This document shows, piece by piece, positions 19,767 to 28,440 of a stretch of DNA of 64,000 bases (position 1 is the stretch's first letter; each line of letters begins with the position of its first letter). The DNA is from Indioceanicola profundi. Lineage in GTDB: Bacteria; Pseudomonadota; Alphaproteobacteria; Azospirillales; Azospirillaceae. The notes under the pieces were generated by a model that was not told the origin of the DNA, made no database searches, and worked only from the letters and a program-made list of their open reading frames with translations. Location: NCBI RefSeq assembly GCF_003568845.1, contig NZ_CP030126.1:1-64000 (forward strand). The letters run 5' to 3'. The translations under genes and the position numbers were made by a program.

Positions 19767-20216
19767 TTAGGGCTCGTGCGCGCCGCCACGAACCTTCTCA
19801 AGCTGCCGGTCGAAATCAACGGCGAGGTCGGCCAGGGTCACCTTCTCCAGGCGGGAGATGAGCAGCGCTTCCGCCTCGCGCAGGGCGCTGTCCAGCGCGG
19901 CATTGACCGCCTGCTCCACCAGGCATTCGGGATTGTCCACCGCCGGGCCGATGGCGAAGACGGGCGGCTCCCCCAGCGCGCGGTAGACATCCAGGAGCGT
20001 GATCCCGGACAGCGGCCGCGCCAGCCGCCAGCCGCCGCCATGGCCCTTCTCCGACTGCACATAGCCCTTGTCCCTGAGGCCGGCCATGGTGCGGCGGATG
20101 ACCACCGGATTGGTGTTGAGCATCGCCGCGATGGTCTCGGAGGTCGCCGCACCCTCATGCCGATCCATGTGGATCAGGACGTGCAGCATGCGGGACAGGC
20201 GGCTGTCATGTCTCAT
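19767..20216 (-). CDS. Rrf2 family transcriptional regulator
   Basis: A 149-residue winged-helix regulator. LSRMLHVLIHM, then SETIAAMLNTNPVVIRRTMAGLRDKGYVQS forms the HTH, and the wing is EKGHGGGWRLARP. Only one cysteine is present (Cys98), so unlike IscR or NsrR it cannot hold a cluster on three cysteines and may sense redox or electrophiles through a single thiol. The ATG at 20216 matches the usual family start; another lies 21 bases upstream. It is divergent from a flavoprotein gene, and the gap contains a long inverted repeat, its probable operator. Confidence 0.92.
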   Translation of the reverse strand: MRHDSRLSRMLHVLIHMDRHEGAATSETIAAMLNTNPVVIRRTMAGLRDKGYVQSEKGHGGGWRLARPLSGITLLDVYRALGEPPVFAIGPAVDNPECLVEQAVNAALDSALREAEALLISRLEKVTLADLAVDFDRQLEKVRGGAHEP

Positions 20217-20280
20217 CGGGAACTGGCCTTTCTTCACCTCGCCAAGGTCGGCGCCGGGTTAGCTAGCATCTTCAGGGTCA

Positions 20281-20342
20281 CGAAACAACAAAGGTTACGA
20301 AAGCCATTGACCGCGCCGCATCACGTAACTTATGTTGTTTCG
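20281..20342. promoter_or_regulatory. Long imperfect inverted repeat, candidate Rrf2 operator
   Basis: A 19-base arm at 20281-20299 (CGAAACAACA then AAGGTTACG) and its reverse complement at 20324-20342 match at 17 of 19 positions, with 24 bases between them. The outer ten bases are exact (CGAAACAACA and TGTTGTTTCG). GGTYACGAAA also occurs twice as a direct repeat (20276-20285 and 20293-20302). The site is centred between the divergent Rrf2 and flavoprotein starts. Confidence 0.6.
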
Positions 20343-20408
20343 AGAATAGCCGCGCGGGAACCGTCTCCGGAAAAGCCCGTGCGGCGTGATCAGGAAAGGA
20401 TGAATCCG

Positions 20409-21332
20409 ATGACCCATCACGCAATCATCGTGGGCGGCAGTTACGCGGGACTCGCCGCCGCGCTCCAGTTGGCCCGTGCCCGCCGGCGGGTCCTTGTCCT
20501 GGACGAGGGTATCCGCCGCAACCGCTTCGCGGCGGCTTCCCACGGTTTCCTCGGTCAGGACGGACGCCCGCCGGGCGCGATCGCCGCCGACGCCCGCGCG
20601 CAGCTCATGGCCTATCCGGCCGTGACCTGGATTGGCCGGCGCGCGGAGCGGGCGGAGAGGACCCGCACCGGCTTCCGCATCACCGATGCGGCCGGGGAGA
20701 GTCATGAGGCGGAGCGGCTGGTGCTGGCCACCGGAGTCGTCGACGATCTGCCGCCCATTCCCGGCCTTGCCGAGCGCTGGGGCCGCTTCGTCTTCCACTG
20801 TCCCTACTGCCATGGCTATGAACTCATGGAGGGGCGGATCGGCGTGATCGCGGCCTCGCCGCGCGCCATGCATCATGCGGTGATGCTGCCGGACTGGGGG
20901 CCTACCACGCTGTTGCTCAACGGCGCGTTCGAACCGGATGCGGATCAGCGAGCCCAACTCGAACGCCGCGGCGTCACGGTGGAGGCAGGCCCGATCCGGG
21001 AAATCGGCGGGGAGAAGGCCGATGTGGTCCTGGCGGATGGGCGTGTCCTGCCCTTCGACGGGCTTTTCACCCAGCCTTGGACGCGGATGGCGAGCCCGCT
21101 TGCGGAACAGCTCGGCTGCGCGCTGGAGCAGGGGCCGCAGGGCTCCTTCATCAGGACGGACGCCCTCAAGGAAACCAGCATCACCGGCGTCTTCGCCTGT
21201 GGCGACGCGGCTCGGGCCGCCGGCTCCGTGGCGCTGGCCGTGGGCGACGGCAGCATGGCCGGGATGGCGGTGCACCAGTCGCTGATCTTCCGGGCCGCCG
21301 TTCAGGCCGAGGGGGAAGCGCTCCCCGCCTAG
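20409..21332 (+). CDS. Thioredoxin-reductase-like FAD/NAD(P) oxidoreductase
   Basis: A 307-residue pyridine-nucleotide flavoprotein. IIVGGSYAGLAAALQLARARRRVLVLDEG binds FAD, FHCPYCHGYE carries a redox cysteine pair (Cys131, Cys134), and TGVFACGDAAR closes the FAD site. The layout matches low-molecular-weight thioredoxin-reductase relatives often paired with Rrf2 or MarR regulators. The start at 20409 has AGGAAAGG at good spacing; an ATG nine bases earlier is too close to it. The likely role is thiol or quinone redox balance under the divergent Rrf2 gene (inference). Its stop overlaps the stop of the opposite gene in CTAG. Confidence 0.92.
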   Translation: MTHHAIIVGGSYAGLAAALQLARARRRVLVLDEGIRRNRFAAASHGFLGQDGRPPGAIAADARAQLMAYPAVTWIGRRAERAERTRTGFRITDAAGESHEAERLVLATGVVDDLPPIPGLAERWGRFVFHCPYCHGYELMEGRIGVIAASPRAMHHAVMLPDWGPTTLLLNGAFEPDADQRAQLERRGVTVEAGPIREIGGEKADVVLADGRVLPFDGLFTQPWTRMASPLAEQLGCALEQGPQGSFIRTDALKETSITGVFACGDAARAAGSVALAVGDGSMAGMAVHQSLIFRAAVQAEGEALPA

Positions 21333-23920
21333 TCGTTGCGCAGCAGCGGTGCCGCCGGCTGGCCCAGCGCCCGCCAGGTGCCGACGAACCCCAGCGACAG
21401 GGTGATGGCCGTGCACAGCAGCGCCGTGCCGATCACGACGGAGGGCAGGAAGGTGAAGCTGTCGAACTCCATCACCTGTGTCAGCACGGCCCAGGCGGTG
21501 AGCGTGCCCAGCGCCCCGGCGATGGCCGCGGTGATCAGGCCCAGCAACCCGTATTCCAGCAGGAAGGCGCGCAGCACCGTGCCCCGCGTCGCCCCCAGCA
21601 CCTTCAGCACCACGGCGTCGTAGACCCGGCGCTTGTGCCCGGCGGCGATGGCTCCGGCCAGCACCAGCGTGCCCGCCAGCAGGGTGATGGCGGCGGTGAC
21701 CCGCACGGCGGTGCCGATATTCTCCAGAATGCCGTTCACCGTATCCAGCGCGTCCTTCACCCGGATGGCGGAGATGTTGGAGAAGTTGGAGCTGACGGCG
21801 CGTTGCACCGCCAGTTCCGCCTCCGGCTCCGCCCGGACGGTGGCCACCCAGGTCTGCGGGGCGGCCTCCAGCACGCCGGGGCTGAACACCAGCGTGTAGT
21901 TCAGCGTCATGCTGCGGAAATCCAGGTCGCGCACCACCGCCACCTCCGCGTCGATGTCGCGGCCCAGTATGTTGAAGGTCATGGCGGCGCCCGGCCCGAT
22001 GCCGAAGGCGTCCGCCACATCCTTGTAGATCGCCACCTGCGGCGCGCCCTGGTAATCCGCCGGCCACCACGCCCCAGCCACGATGACGTCGTCCGCCGGC
22101 GCTTCCGCGCGGTAGGTGATGCCGCGGTCGCCGTTCAGCACCCAGGCATGCTCCCGGTTCACCACGGCCTCCTCGGCCTTGACGCCGTTCACGGCGGCGA
22201 TGCGGCCGCGCAGGTTCGGCACCCGCTCCAGGTCGAAGGCGCCGGGCACGCCCAGCACGGTGTCGCTGAAGGGCTGGAGCTGGTCCGGCTGGATGTCCAC
22301 GAAGAAGAAGGCCGGCGCGTTCTCCGGGATCGACTCGTTCACCTCCTGCCGGAAATTCCCCTCGATCAGGGCGATGGCGACCAGCACGGTCAGGCCCAGC
22401 CCCAGCGACAGCACCACGGCGCCGGTGGGGTTGCCGGGCCGGTGGATGTTGGCGACCGCCAGCCGCAGCACCGGGCGCTTCGGCCGGCCGACCCGCGCGG
22501 CGATGCGGGTGACCAGCCATCCTGCCCCCCAGAAGGCGGCCAGCACGGCGGCGGCCCCGGCCACGAAGGCGGCGGCGAAGCCCGGCATGTCGGCGGTCAG
22601 GATCGCCAACGCCGCCAGCCCCAGGCCCGATGCCGCCATCAGGGCCTGATAGCCTCCGCGCGGGCGGGCGCGCACCGGGGTCGCCTGGTCGCGGAACAGC
22701 GACATGGCCGGCACCTCCCGCGCCCTGGCCAGCGGCCACAGGCTGAAGGTCAGCGCGGTCAGCAGGCCGAATCCGGCGGCGGTCAGCAATGCGCCGGGAT
22801 AGACGCCGATGCTGGCCGTGATCGGCAGCAGCCCGGCCAGGGCCCGCCCGGCGATCACCGGGGCCAGCGCCCCGATCGCCAGCCCGAACAGGATGCCGAG
22901 TGCGGCCAGCGCCAGGATCTGCGCCAGATAGGCCTCGAAGATCAGGCCGCCCCGCGCACCCAGCGTCTTCAGCGTGGCGATGGTGGCGGTCTTGGTCTCC
23001 AGGAAGCTGCGCACGGCGTTGCCGACGCCGACCCCGCCGACCAGCAGCGCCGTCAGCCCCACCAGGGTCAGGAACAGGGTCAGCCGCTCCACGAAGCGCT
23101 GAAGCTGCGGGGCGGCGTTGGTGTAGTCGCGCATGCGCCAGCCGGCATCGGGGAAGGCCTGCTCCGCCTCTTCCCGGAACGCCTCCACATCCGTGCCGGA
23201 CGGCAGGCGCATCAGGTAATTCCAGGTGATCAGGCTGCCGAGCTGGACCAGCTCCGTCTCCGCCAGCGTCTCAAGATTGACCAGCAGGCGGGGGCCGAGG
23301 GAGAAGCTGCCGGAACCGGCCTTGTCCGGCTCCCGCGCGATGATGCCGCGCACCTCCACCTCGGTCTCGCCGATGGCCAGCCGCTCACCGACCTGCAGGT
23401 CCAGCCGGCTCGCCAACGTCTCCTCGATCACGCCGCCCGGAACACCGTCCCTGCGGGCCAGCGTGTCCTGGATGTCCACTTCCACCGGCTGCCCATCCGG
23501 CCCCGTCAGGGCGAACCGCCCATAGAGCGGGTATGCGTCGGAGACGGCCTTCAGCTCCACCAGGGCGGCATTCGCCTGATCGGCGGGATCGCGGGCCATG
23601 GCGCGCATGTCGGCGGCGGTCACCACCTCCCCCCGGCTGCGCAGCCACTCCATCTGCTCCGGCGACGCCTCCCGGTACAGCAGGCGGAAGGACACGTCGC
23701 CGCCCAGGATGGCGCGGCCGTCGCTGCGCAGCGAATCCAGGATGCCGCTGGATACCGACTGCACCGTGGCGATGGCGCCGACGCCGAGCGTCAGGCAGGC
23801 CAGGAAGATGCGGAACCCCTTGAGGCCCCCGCGCAGCTCCCGCCGCGCGACGGTCAGGGCCAGCTTCAGATTGGGCCAGAAGCCGGCGTTCGGGCCGGAG
23901 GGAAGGGCGGCGACGCTCAT
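21329..23920 (-). CDS. FtsX-like ABC transporter permease (YbbP type)
   Basis: An 863-residue membrane protein with the duplicated FtsX/MacB permease fold. An N-terminal helix region RIFLACLTLGVGAIATVQSV is followed by a large periplasmic domain (about 60-250), a block of four helices (about 265-440), a second periplasmic domain, and a last helix set from about 725. It pairs with the ATPase gene ten bases upstream, as ybbA-ybbP beside tesA do in many Proteobacteria. Transport of lipids or toxic compounds is suspected for the family, but the substrate is unknown. The ATG at 23920 fits the family; a frame extension to 23968 adds Arg-rich residues. Confidence 0.92.
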   Translation of the reverse strand: MSVAALPSGPNAGFWPNLKLALTVARRELRGGLKGFRIFLACLTLGVGAIATVQSVSSGILDSLRSDGRAILGGDVSFRLLYREASPEQMEWLRSRGEVVTAADMRAMARDPADQANAALVELKAVSDAYPLYGRFALTGPDGQPVEVDIQDTLARRDGVPGGVIEETLASRLDLQVGERLAIGETEVEVRGIIAREPDKAGSGSFSLGPRLLVNLETLAETELVQLGSLITWNYLMRLPSGTDVEAFREEAEQAFPDAGWRMRDYTNAAPQLQRFVERLTLFLTLVGLTALLVGGVGVGNAVRSFLETKTATIATLKTLGARGGLIFEAYLAQILALAALGILFGLAIGALAPVIAGRALAGLLPITASIGVYPGALLTAAGFGLLTALTFSLWPLARAREVPAMSLFRDQATPVRARPRGGYQALMAASGLGLAALAILTADMPGFAAAFVAGAAAVLAAFWGAGWLVTRIAARVGRPKRPVLRLAVANIHRPGNPTGAVVLSLGLGLTVLVAIALIEGNFRQEVNESIPENAPAFFFVDIQPDQLQPFSDTVLGVPGAFDLERVPNLRGRIAAVNGVKAEEAVVNREHAWVLNGDRGITYRAEAPADDVIVAGAWWPADYQGAPQVAIYKDVADAFGIGPGAAMTFNILGRDIDAEVAVVRDLDFRSMTLNYTLVFSPGVLEAAPQTWVATVRAEPEAELAVQRAVSSNFSNISAIRVKDALDTVNGILENIGTAVRVTAAITLLAGTLVLAGAIAAGHKRRVYDAVVLKVLGATRGTVLRAFLLEYGLLGLITAAIAGALGTLTAWAVLTQVMEFDSFTFLPSVVIGTALLCTAITLSLGFVGTWRALGQPAAPLLRND

Positions 23921-23930
23921 GCGCAGATCC

Positions 23931-24656
23931 TCACGCCTTCGCCACGCGCGGCGCGGCCTCGCGGCCATCGCTGACGATCAGGCCGTCCACCAGCCGGATG
24001 GTGCGGTCGCACTGCTTCGCCAAGCCGGGGTCGTGGGTGATCAGCACGATGGTGGTGCCCTTGCGCTCCGCCATGTCGAACATCAGCTCGATCACCTGCC
24101 GGCCGGTATCGCCGTCCAGATTGCCGGTCGGCTCATCCGCAAGAAGCAAGGCGGGTTCGGGGGCGAAGGCGCGGGCCAGGGCGACGCGCTGCTGCTCTCC
24201 GCCCGACAGCTGGCCGGGATAATGGGTCAGGCGATGGCCCAGCCCCACCGCCTCCAGGCTGGCCTGCGCCCGCTCGAACGCGTCGGGGGCGCCGGCGAAC
24301 TCCAGGGGGATCGCCACATTCTCCAGCGCCGTCATGGTCGGGATCAGGTGGAAGGCCTGGAAGACGATGCCGACCTCGTCCCGGCGGAAGCGGGCCAGAT
24401 CATCCTCGCTCATGGCCGTGACCTCGTGGCCCTTGACCTGGACGGAACCGCTGGTGGGCGGCTGCAGCCCGCCCAGGATCATCATCATGGAGGATTTGCC
24501 GGACCCTGACGGGCCGACCACGCCGACCTTCTCGCCGGCCCCCACTTCCAGACTGATTCCTTTCAGGATGTTGACGGGTCCGGCCGCACTCTCCAGCTTA
24601 AGGTGCACGTCCCGCAAAAGGACGACGGGGCTCGCTGGGGGCACGGGCTGGACCAT
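23931..24656 (-). CDS. ABC transporter ATP-binding protein (YbbA type)
   Basis: A 241-residue ATPase of the LolD/MacB/YbbA group. It contains [10 protein letters not shown] (Walker A), the Q-loop [17 protein letters not shown], the signature [15 protein letters not shown], and Walker [13 protein letters not shown] with the H-loop LITHD. It energises the FtsX-type permease encoded next. Its start codon is only 27 bases from that of the divergent tesA, so the two promoters must overlap each other's coding starts. Confidence 0.94.
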   Translation of the reverse strand: MVQPVPPASPVVLLRDVHLKLESAAGPVNILKGISLEVGAGEKVGVVGPSGSGKSSMMMILGGLQPPTSGSVQVKGHEVTAMSEDDLARFRRDEVGIVFQAFHLIPTMTALENVAIPLEFAGAPDAFERAQASLEAVGLGHRLTHYPGQLSGGEQQRVALARAFAPEPALLLADEPTGNLDGDTGRQVIELMFDMAERKGTTIVLITHDPGLAKQCDRTIRLVDGLIVSDGREAAPRVAKA

Positions 24657-24683
24657 GTCTTCTCTCTAACCGGTGGTGGTGCG

Positions 24684-25406
24684 ATGCAAAACTCAAGGCG
24701 ATATGGCCCCACGCGGCGCTCTTTCAACGGACTGGCCCTGCTGACGGCCGCCTTTGCGCTGCTGGCACCGCCGGCCTTCGCCCAGGCGGCCCCATCCGCC
24801 AGCGGCGATCCGGTGACCATCGTCACGCTGGGGGACAGCCTGACCGCCGGGTACAAACTTCCCCGCGAGGCCGCCTTCACCAATCAGTTGGAAGAGGCCC
24901 TGACAGCCAAGGGATATGCCGTGGACGTGCCGGATACCGGCGTGTCGGGCGAGACCACGGCGGGCGGGCTGGCCCGGCTGGACTGGCTGCTGGCCGACAA
25001 GCCGGACCTGGTCATCGTGGCGCTGGGCAGCAATGACGGGCTGCGCGGCGTCGATCCGGCGGCGACGCGGGAGAATCTGGACCGCATCCTGGGCAAGCTT
25101 CAGGAGAAGGGCGTGCCGGCCGTGCTGGCCGGCATGATGGCGCCCCGCAATCTGGGCCGTCAGTACCAGGAGGCGTTCGATTCGATTTATCCCGAGCTGG
25201 CTCAGAAATATAGCGTACCCTTCTACCCCTTTTTCCTGGAAGGTGTGGCGATGGTGCCGGAGCTGAACCAGGAGGACGGAATGCATCCCACGGCGGAAGG
25301 CGTCACGCGCATCACCGAAGGCATCCTGCCGACGGTTGAGCAGGCGTTGAACAGCATCGGGGCGACGCCCGGAACGTCTGCCTCCGCTCCCGGTCGGGCG
25401 GGCTGA
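24684..25406 (+). CDS. tesA: TesA-like GDSL arylesterase/lysophospholipase, exported
   Basis: A 240-residue SGNH hydrolase (acyl-CoA thioesterase I/protease I/lysophospholipase L1 family). The catalytic blocks are TLGDSLTAGY (Ser), DTGVSGETTAGGL (Gly), ALGSNDGLRG (Asn) and DGMHPTAEG (Asp/His). The N terminus has TRRSFNGL before a hydrophobic stretch ending AFAQA, resembling a twin-arginine signal, so the enzyme is probably periplasmic. It is divergent from ybbA, as in many Proteobacteria, and followed after four bases by the FIST gene. Confidence 0.93.
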   Translation: MQNSRRYGPTRRSFNGLALLTAAFALLAPPAFAQAAPSASGDPVTIVTLGDSLTAGYKLPREAAFTNQLEEALTAKGYAVDVPDTGVSGETTAGGLARLDWLLADKPDLVIVALGSNDGLRGVDPAATRENLDRILGKLQEKGVPAVLAGMMAPRNLGRQYQEAFDSIYPELAQKYSVPFYPFFLEGVAMVPELNQEDGMHPTAEGVTRITEGILPTVEQALNSIGATPGTSASAPGRAG

Positions 25407-25410
25407 ACCG

Positions 25411-26553
25411 GTGGCGACGCTCCCGCCGCAGACGCGGACACGGCCCACCTTCGCTTCCGCCCTGGCGGAGGGGCGGGACTGGGCCGAGGCGGCCAAGGGC
25501 TGCCTCCAGGCGCTGGGACCGGCTTCCGGCGCCAATCTGGGCTTCCTCTACGTCACGGATCATCTGGCCGACCAGCTCGGCAGCATCACCACCCTGTTCC
25601 GCGGGGTGACCGGCATCGATCGCTGGGTCGGCACCGTCGGGGTCAGCGTCTGCGGGCAGGGGCGGGAGGTGTTCGACCGCCCGGCGGTGAGCGCCATGTT
25701 CGCCACCTTCCCGGAAGAGGCCGTGCGGCTGATTCCCAGCCTGACCGAGGGGACGGGACCGCTGGATCAGGCGCTGGGCACCTGGCTGGCGCTGCATGCG
25801 CCCATGCTGGGGCTGGTCCATGCCGACCCGCGCAGTTCCAGGATGATGGAACTGGTGGAAGGGCTGGCGCAACGCACCCAGGCGTTCCTGGTGGGCGGGC
25901 TGACCTCCTCGCGCGCCGACTTCCCGCAGGTTTCCGGCCGTGTGGCGGAGGAGGGTCTCAGCGGCGCGCTCTTCTCAGCCGATGTGGGCGTCATCACCGG
26001 ACTTACCCAGGGCTGCACGCCCATCGGCCCGGTGCATGAGGTCACCTCCGCCGAGGGCAGGCTGGTGGCGGAGCTGGACGGGCGCCCGGCCCTTGACGTG
26101 TTCCGGGAGGAGATCGGGCCGGAGCTGGCAGCCGACCTGGACCGCACGGCGGGCCGCATCTTCGCCGGTCTGCCGATTCCCGGCTCCGATACAGGCGACT
26201 ATCTGGCGCGTGCGGTGACCGGCATCGACATGGCCCGCGGCACCATCACCATCCGGGGCGAGGTGGATGAGGGCGACGGGCTGATGTTCTGCCGCCGCGA
26301 TCAGGCCAGCGCCGTGGCCGACATGGACCGGATGCTGACCCAGCTCTCGCGCCGCCTGAACGCGCCGCCGCGAGGCGGCATCTATATCGGTTGCCTGGCG
26401 CGCGGCCGGCACCTGTTCGGGGAGGACGGGGCGGAGATGGCGATGATCCGCAACCGTCTCGGCGACTTCCCCCTGACCGGCTTCTTCGCCGCCGGCGAGA
26501 TCAGCAACGCCCGGCTCTACAGCCAGACCGGCGTGCTGGTGCTGTTCACCTGA
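25411..26553 (+). CDS. FIST N/C sensory-domain protein
   Basis: A 380-residue protein with the FIST_N region (about 40-225; GVTGIDRWVGTVGVSVCG) and the FIST_C region (about 235-365; CLARGRHLFG then DFPLTGFFAAGEISN). FIST proteins are proposed to bind small ligands, possibly amino acids, ahead of signalling partners. No output domain is fused here. It begins at GTG four bases after the tesA stop, so cotranscription is likely, but a functional link to TesA is unknown. Confidence 0.9.
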   Translation: MATLPPQTRTRPTFASALAEGRDWAEAAKGCLQALGPASGANLGFLYVTDHLADQLGSITTLFRGVTGIDRWVGTVGVSVCGQGREVFDRPAVSAMFATFPEEAVRLIPSLTEGTGPLDQALGTWLALHAPMLGLVHADPRSSRMMELVEGLAQRTQAFLVGGLTSSRADFPQVSGRVAEEGLSGALFSADVGVITGLTQGCTPIGPVHEVTSAEGRLVAELDGRPALDVFREEIGPELAADLDRTAGRIFAGLPIPGSDTGDYLARAVTGIDMARGTITIRGEVDEGDGLMFCRRDQASAVADMDRMLTQLSRRLNAPPRGGIYIGCLARGRHLFGEDGAEMAMIRNRLGDFPLTGFFAAGEISNARLYSQTGVLVLFT

Positions 26554-26571
26554 TCTGCGGCCGGAGAATCG

Positions 26572-26595
26572 CCCTTCGACAAGCTCAGGGTGAGG
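26572..26595. repeat. Dispersed intergenic repeat, CCCTTCGACAAGCTCAGGG type
   Basis: This sequence and its complement (CCTGAGCTTGTCGAAGGG) recur between genes in many alphaproteobacterial genomes. One copy is seen here, between the FIST gene and a convergent gene. The repeat status comes from general knowledge, not from copies within this window. Confidence 0.5.
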
Positions 26596-26651
26596 ACAGG
26601 GCCCGGCGGCCGGAATGCGTCTCCGCGGCTGGCCAAGGCCCTGAACTTTCC

Positions 26652-26730
26652 GTCATCCCGGCGGAAGCCGGGACCCAGGGCCGCAGGTACCGCCCTTGGG
26701 ACTCTGGGCCCCGGCTTTCGCCGGGGTGAC
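26652..26730. repeat. REP-like element: two facing GTCATCCCGGC palindromes
   Basis: Two units, 26652-26680 and 26703-26730, are each internally palindromic (TCCCGGCGGAAGCCGGGA and CCCCGGCTTTCGCCGGGG) and lie as an imperfect inverted pair about 22 bases apart. A related unit occurs at 34350-34375. They could fold into a cruciform and also end transcription between the convergent genes. Confidence 0.7.
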
Positions 26731-26773
26731 AGAGAACATAAGGCCGAAGTCGGCGGAAGGGCCGGACCCTCTA

Positions 26774-27334
26774 CTACAGGATCAGCACCGGGAACAGGTG
26801 CTGGCGGATGGCGGGTTCAAGCTGGCTGTCCAGGTCGCGGGCCAGATTGCGGACCAGCTCCAGCATCACCTTTTCCCGCTCCGCCAAGCTGACATCCTCC
26901 GGCACCGTGGTGCTGCGGGCCACATTGGTGGTGGCGGTGCCCTGGAAGCCGCCATTCTCCACCACGATCTCCACCTGAAGCCGCCCGGTGTAGCGCTCCG
27001 ACTGGTCCTTGGTGAACCAGCCGCGGATGCCGCCGGTGCGCTCCAGAGGTTCCTCCATCACGGATGCATTGCGGATCACCACGCGGGCCGTGCCCTGGCT
27101 GCCGCCGGCGCGCAGCCGGTCCTGGGTCCAGAGCCGCACCGCCTCTGCCGGGGAGACGGGGATCACATGCTCTACATGGGGGTCCCTCATCGGCGGAACA
27201 TACTGGTCGTCCACCTCGATGCTGGCGACGTCGAGGGTGATCGGTTGCTTGTCGGCGACTCCGAATCCGGCCGTCTGGGCAAGGGCCGGCATGGCGACCA
27301 GAAGGAACAGGAAGGGGGCGAGAAGGCGGCGCAT
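26774..27334 (-). CDS. Exported protein of unknown function
   Basis: A 186-residue protein with a Sec signal (MRRLLAPFLFLLVAMPALAQ, cleavage near residue 20). The mature part is mixed alpha/beta, with DQYVPPM, PAEAVRLWTQDRLRAGG, an RLQVEIVVE strand, and a C-terminal helical segment ending at VLIL. It resembles conserved hypothetical periplasmic proteins of Azospirillum relatives but carries no motif that I can tie to a function. The ATG at 27334 was chosen because the signal peptide begins there. Confidence 0.8.
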   Translation of the reverse strand: MRRLLAPFLFLLVAMPALAQTAGFGVADKQPITLDVASIEVDDQYVPPMRDPHVEHVIPVSPAEAVRLWTQDRLRAGGSQGTARVVIRNASVMEEPLERTGGIRGWFTKDQSERYTGRLQVEIVVENGGFQGTATTNVARSTTVPEDVSLAEREKVMLELVRNLARDLDSQLEPAIRQHLFPVLIL

Positions 27335-27564
27335 GGGATGATGACCCCGGTTGGCAGCAGATGGAATTGGCGTCCGGCGAGGGTGCCGCATCCGGCGGAA
27401 CGCTGCAATTCCCGCGGCAGACAGGTCAGACCTACACCTTCTTGATGGCGGAAACGGGGCGTGGCTGCGCGTCTGACTGATAGGCATACTCCCGCAAGGG
27501 GGATGCTTTCGCCCGAATGGCGCGCTAACGTCCCGCCACTTTGCTGCTGGCGGACGGGGTTGCC

Positions 27565-28341
27565 GTGGAACTCTGGGATATCGTGTTGTTGAGCGGGGCG
27601 GGACTTATAGCGGGTCTGGTCAACGCGGTCGCCGGGGGCGGCACTTTCTTCACCTTCTCCGCCCTGGTCGGGGCCGGCATCCCGCCCATCGCCGCCAACG
27701 CCACCAGCGCGGTCGCCGTGTGGCCCGGCAATGTGGCCAGCGCGGCCGCCTACCGGACGGAGGTGATGCGGGACTGGCGGCATTTCGCCTGGATGGGCCT
27801 GATCAGCCTGATCGGCGGCGCCATCGGGGCCGTGATTCTGCTGCTGCTGGAGGATGCGGAATTCCGGCAGATGGTGCCCTGGCTGCTGCTGCTGGCCACC
27901 GTTCTCTTCGCCCTCAGCCCGAAGATCACCGCCTTCTTCCGCCGTCAGGCGGTGAAGGAGGAGAAGGAGAACACGGTCGGCAGCCCGGTCAGCAAGCTGG
28001 TGGGCGGCATCATCCAGTTCGTCGTCTCCATCTATGGCGGGTTCTTCGGGGCCGGCATGGGCATCCTGATGCTGGCCTCCCTCTCCATCACGGAAGGAGA
28101 CGATTTCCACCGCATCAATGCCGCCAAGGTGGTGTTCAGCGTGCTGATCAACGGCATCGCCATCGCCCTTTTCATCGCGGAAGGCATCGTGCACTGGCCG
28201 GCGGCGCTGATCGTCATGGTGGCCTGCATCATCGGCGGCTATCTGGGCGTGGTGATCGCCAAGCGCATCCCGGCCTCCTATGTCCGCTTCTTCGTAGTGG
28301 CGGTGGGCACGCTGCTGACCATCGTCTTCTTCATCCGGTAA
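27565..28341 (+). CDS. TauE/SafE-family (TSUP) membrane transporter
   Basis: A 258-residue integral membrane protein of about eight helices. It has the TSUP repeat: AGLIAGLVNAVAGGGTFFTFSALV in the first half and IYGGFFGAGMGILMLASLS in the second. Family members move sulfite, sulfoacetate or other organic anions. The GTG at 27565 places the first residue (VELWDIV) just before helix 1; TTG at 27541 is another possible start. It stands alone, so the substrate cannot be inferred. Confidence 0.92.
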   Translation: MELWDIVLLSGAGLIAGLVNAVAGGGTFFTFSALVGAGIPPIAANATSAVAVWPGNVASAAAYRTEVMRDWRHFAWMGLISLIGGAIGAVILLLLEDAEFRQMVPWLLLLATVLFALSPKITAFFRRQAVKEEKENTVGSPVSKLVGGIIQFVVSIYGGFFGAGMGILMLASLSITEGDDFHRINAAKVVFSVLINGIAIALFIAEGIVHWPAALIVMVACIIGGYLGVVIAKRIPASYVRFFVVAVGTLLTIVFFIR

Positions 28342-28440
28342 GGGCCGGCGGCGCAGCCGGACTTTGCGCCTTGACCCGCCGGACCACCTGACCTAGAACG
28401 CGCGCCCTTCAAGCAAGCGTTCCCTGTGGAGGGCACTCCC

